Part shown: piece by piece, positions 61,374 to 64,000 of the stretch
Numbering within the stretch: the stretch's first letter is position 1
Layout of the letters: every line of letters starts with the position of its first letter
Assembly: GCF_016741775.1 (NCBI RefSeq)
Contig: NZ_JAERRK010000020.1
Coordinates: 62,001 to 126,000, forward strand
Length of the DNA stretch: 64,000 nt
Origin: Streptomyces actinomycinicus
GTDB lineage: Bacteria; Actinomycetota; Actinomycetes; Streptomycetales; Streptomycetaceae
Reading direction: 5' to 3'
Position numbers and translations under genes: made by a program
The notes under the pieces: generated by a model
Told to the model about the DNA's origin: nothing
Databases searched by the model: none
Seen by the model: the letters and a program-made list of their open reading frames with translations, nothing else

Positions 61374-62722
61374 CAGCAGGCCTCCGAGCGGGCGGTGCGG
61401 AACCCGGAGAAGATCTGCCGCCGGACCGGGTAGTCCCAGTTACGGAACGTGCCGCGGCAGGCCACCGGGTCCACGGCGAACGAACCGCCGCGCAGCACCT
61501 TGTGGTCGGAGCCGAAGAAGACCTCCGAGTACTCCTTGTACGGGAACGCCCGGAAACCCGGGTACGGCAGGAAGTCGCTCGCCGTCCACTCCCACACGTC
61601 GCCGATCAGCTGCCGCACGCCGAGCGGTGACGCACCGGCCGGATAGCTGCCGGCGGGGGCGGGCCCGAGGTGCCGCTGGCCCAGGTTGGCGTGCTCGGGC
61701 GCCGGGTCGGCGTCCCCCCACGGGTAGCGCATCGAGCGGCCCGTGGCCGGGTCGAAGCGGGCAGCCTTCTCCCATTCCGTCTCGGTGGGCAGCCGCCGCC
61801 CGGCCCAGCGGGCGTAGGCGTCCGCCTCGTACCAGCACACGTGCACCACCGGCTCGTCGGGCGGCACCGGCTCCGTGAGCCCGAACCGGCGCCGGAGCCA
61901 CTGGCCGCCGTCCCGGCGCCAGAACAGCGGGGCGGTGATGCCGTGCCGCCGGATGTGCGCCCAGCCCTCCGGCGACCACCAGCGCTCACCGTCGTAGCCG
62001 CCGTCGTCGATGAACGCCTGGTACGCCGCGTTGGTGACCGGGGTGGTGTCGATCCAGAACGGTGCCACGTCCCGCGGATGCGCAGGGCGTTCGTTGTCCA
62101 GCGCCCACGGCTCGACGGAGGTGCCCATGGTGAACGGGCCGCCGGGCACGAGGACTTCGGCCGGGCCGGTGAACGGCGGGGCCGGCTCCGGATCCGGTGC
62201 GGTCAGGGCCCGGGGCCCCTTGCGCAGCTGATGGGTTATCAGCATGGTCTCGTCGTGCTGCTGTTCGTGCTGGGCGATCATCCCGAAGGCGAATCCGGCC
62301 TCGGTCAGCCGGGTGCCGCGGAAGTCCGCCGTCTCCAGCAGGTCCAGCGCCCGGCCGCGCACCTCGGCCGCGTACCGGCGGGCCTCCTCGGGCGGCAGCA
62401 GGGGCAGCTTGGGGCGCTCCGCGCGCGGGTGCTCGAACGCGTCGTACAGGCCGTCGATCTCGGGCCGCATCGCGTCCCGGCCGCCGACCGCCCGCAGCAG
62501 CCACAGCTCCTCCTGATTGCCGATGTGCGCGAGGTCCCACACCAGCGGCGACATCAGCGGGGAGTGCTGCGCGGTGAGGTCCGGCTCGCCGACGCAGGTG
62601 GTCAGCAGCGTGGTGCGGTCACGGGCGGTCGTCAGGGAGGTCAGCGCGCGCTTGCGCAGCGCCTCGGTGTCCGTCCCGGCGGTCTCGGTCTCGGTCTCGA
62701 TGTCGGTCTCGGGGGCGGTCAT
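61373..62722 (-). CDS. egtB: Ergothioneine sulfoxide synthase EgtB
   Basis: A 449-residue non-heme iron enzyme that joins gamma-glutamylcysteine to hercynine through O2-dependent C-S bond formation. The DinB-like N-terminal domain has the iron ligands DLAHIGNQ and QHEQQHDE; the formylglycine-generating-like C-terminal domain has VCWYEADAYARWAGRRLPTE (in parts) and RGGSFAVDP. The start is ATG 62722, overlapping the egtA stop by four bases. A run of acidic and Thr residues at the N-terminus (TDIETETETAGTD) is likely disordered. Length matches Streptomyces and mycobacterial EgtB. Confidence 0.95.
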   Translation of the reverse strand: MTAPETDIETETETAGTDTEALRKRALTSLTTARDRTTLLTTCVGEPDLTAQHSPLMSPLVWDLAHIGNQEELWLLRAVGGRDAMRPEIDGLYDAFEHPRAERPKLPLLPPEEARRYAAEVRGRALDLLETADFRGTRLTEAGFAFGMIAQHEQQHDETMLITHQLRKGPRALTAPDPEPAPPFTGPAEVLVPGGPFTMGTSVEPWALDNERPAHPRDVAPFWIDTTPVTNAAYQAFIDDGGYDGERWWSPEGWAHIRRHGITAPLFWRRDGGQWLRRRFGLTEPVPPDEPVVHVCWYEADAYARWAGRRLPTETEWEKAARFDPATGRSMRYPWGDADPAPEHANLGQRHLGPAPAGSYPAGASPLGVRQLIGDVWEWTASDFLPYPGFRAFPYKEYSEVFFGSDHKVLRGGSFAVDPVACRGTFRNWDYPVRRQIFSGFRTARSEAC

Positions 62723-64000
62723 GTGCGGACGTCCTTCCTCCCGTGGGCGGTGCGGGTGCCCCCGGCCGGGGCCGGCCGGGACCGGGGCGGATCCAGGGCG
62801 GGCAGCCGGTCCAGCAGGTCGTCGGCCGGGCAGCGGCCCCGGGCGACGTGACGGTCCCGGTAGGCCGCTACGGCGTCGATGACCCGGGGGGTGGCTCCGA
62901 GCCGGGGCAGCGCCTCCAGGGCCGCCCCGAAGCAGATGCCGGCGGCCTCGCGCAACTCCGGGTCGGCGAGCCCGAGCCGGGCCGCGTCGACCCACAGCGG
63001 GTTGTGCGGGGCGGGCCGGTTCAGGGCCCGTTCGGCCAGCGGTTTCACGGTCCGGTACGCGGTCTCGGCGGCATGCGGATCGTCGAACAGCGCCGCCGTC
63101 ACCGCGAGCGGCACGATCCAGCCGTCCTCGCCGGGCTGCGCGTCGATCATGCGCAGCTCCAGGTGGCCGCGCGGCCGGACCGGCGGGAACAGGGTGGTCA
63201 GGTGGTACTCGAGGTCCGCCCGAGTGGGCGGCCGGGGCGACCCGGAGCGGGTCCACTCCCGGAAGGTGAGACCCTCGGGCACCTCCCAGGGCCCGCCGTC
63301 GTCCCGGCGGACGCACATCACCGGTGCGTCCAGCACATGCCGGGCCCAGGCGGCCCGTGGCTCGGCGTTCAGCGGGGGAGCGCCCGCCCGGCCCGCGCCG
63401 ATCTCCGTCCACCGCAGCTGCCGGGTGGACTGCCAGCCCGTGGGACGGCCGCCGCTCAGCGGGGAGTTGGCGAACGCGGCCACCAGCACCGCGCCCAGCT
63501 GGTGCGCCAGCCACCAGCGCCGGACGTGCCCCAGCGGGCCGGGCTCCTCGTGGCCGGCGTCCACGCAGACCTGGACGGAGGCCGAGGCGCACATCATGTG
63601 CCGGCCGGCCGGACCGGTGCGGTCCAGGCAGACCTCCATGGCGTCGTAGCGCGGTGCGTGCAGGAACCTGCGGGGCGCGTGCCAGGGGTCGTGGCCGATG
63701 CCGGTGAGGCCGAGACCGTCCTCGGCGAGCACGGCCCGGACGGTGTCCAGGTCGGCGGAGACGGTGTCGACGCACTCCATCAGGGAGGCGGCGGGCGGCG
63801 AACTCAACTCCAGCTGGCCGCCGGGTTCGACGGTGAGCGCCGACCCCAGGGGTACGGTCCGCAAGGTGGCGTAGACCGCTTCGAGCCGTTCGGCTGTGAC
63901 GGGGAGCCGCGGCAGCTCCAGCGAGTGGACCAGCCACTCCAGCTCCACACCTAGGGCGCGGGGCGGCCCGGTCTTGAAGCAGATGCCCCGGACCAGGGCC
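62719..64000 (-). CDS. egtA: Gamma-glutamylcysteine ligase EgtA (5' end outside window)
   Basis: An ATP-dependent glutamate-cysteine ligase that supplies gamma-glutamylcysteine for EgtB. The frame is open through the right edge: residues ICFKTGPP precede VELEWLV, as expected near the N-terminus of EgtA. The in-frame GTG at 63948 would cut into the conserved domain, so the real start is beyond base 64000. Visible motifs include VELEWLV, GIGHDPW, FLHAPRYDAMEVCLDR, CASASVQVCVDAG and HLELRMIDAQPGEDGW. It heads egtA-B-C-D with overlapping stops and starts; egtE is not seen here. Confidence 0.9.
   Translation of the reverse strand, partial: ALVRGICFKTGPPRALGVELEWLVHSLELPRLPVTAERLEAVYATLRTVPLGSALTVEPGGQLELSSPPAASLMECVDTVSADLDTVRAVLAEDGLGLTGIGHDPWHAPRRFLHAPRYDAMEVCLDRTGPAGRHMMCASASVQVCVDAGHEEPGPLGHVRRWWLAHQLGAVLVAAFANSPLSGGRPTGWQSTRQLRWTEIGAGRAGAPPLNAEPRAAWARHVLDAPVMCVRRDDGGPWEVPEGLTFREWTRSGSPRPPTRADLEYHLTTLFPPVRPRGHLELRMIDAQPGEDGWIVPLAVTAALFDDPHAAETAYRTVKPLAERALNRPAPHNPLWVDAARLGLADPELREAAGICFGAALEALPRLGATPRVIDAVAAYRDRHVARGRCPADDLLDRLPALDPPRSRPAPAGGTRTAHGRKDVRT

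Noticed and set aside
62719..63948. EgtA starting at GTG 63948
   Set aside because: Conserved residues continue upstream in frame to the window edge, so the start is outside.

Overview
The window is high-GC DNA with strong third-position G/C bias, many GTG/TTG starts, GTGA/ATGA stop-start overlaps, and genes for ergothioneine, ornithine lipid, LysX, DmdR-type iron control and class F sortase. This points to a Streptomyces chromosome. From memory, the gene order resembles the S. coelicolor region that carries egtABCD, the ornithine-lipid genes, a second sdh cluster and rmdA. That synteny is recollection and was not checked.

Left part (1-21.7 kb): a GH92 mannosidase that enters from outside the window is followed by a wax ester synthase/DGAT. 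Next come an atypical zinc-ribbon SDR, a degenerate HD-like protein, a 57-residue protein with an ideal ribosome binding site, an amidase and a four-part exonuclease-BRCT-TerD fusion. A mannose-glycan locus follows: a LacI repressor with a 14-bp inverted-repeat operator faces an ABC sugar importer (binding lipoprotein plus two permeases), then GH5, GH85 endo-N-acetylglucosaminidase and GH38 alpha-mannosidase. The set looks built to release, import and trim high-mannose N-glycans.

Middle (21.1-46 kb): a cupin, a lipase-maturation-factor membrane protein, a PAS-GAF-PP2C-HATPase phosphatase and an Fpg/Nei glycosylase. An ECF sigma/anti-sigma unit has a hypothetical gene inside it and an iron-boxed membrane gene behind it. 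Then come a CapA-like lipoprotein, an amino acid permease, an MFS exporter that overlaps a universal stress protein tail to tail, LysX (lysyl-PG synthase fused to LysRS), a polysaccharide deacetylase, and a class F sortase divergent from an Asn/Gly-repeat surface protein. A DUF4239 membrane protein with a Pro-rich partner and a COG4315 repeat lipoprotein follow. Last is a SAM methyltransferase translationally coupled to a PAS-GGDEF-EAL protein (RmdA-like).

Right part (46-64 kb): a LysR regulator is divergent from succinate dehydrogenase sdhCAB. After a hypothetical gene come the ornithine-lipid pair olsB-olsA, a short UvrA-like ATPase, an MT0933-type antitoxin without a partner, an LLM flavin oxidoreductase, a HAD phosphatase and dodecin. 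An orphan sugar-binding lipoprotein sits behind a DasR-like site. The ergothioneine operon egtA-B-C-D runs in from the right edge on the minus strand, and egtA is cut by the window end. Two short tandem-repeat arrays, with 18-bp and 14-bp periods, each run into the stop codon of a minus-strand gene (lacI-type regulator and egtD). No rRNA, tRNA, CRISPR array, transposase or prophage was seen.
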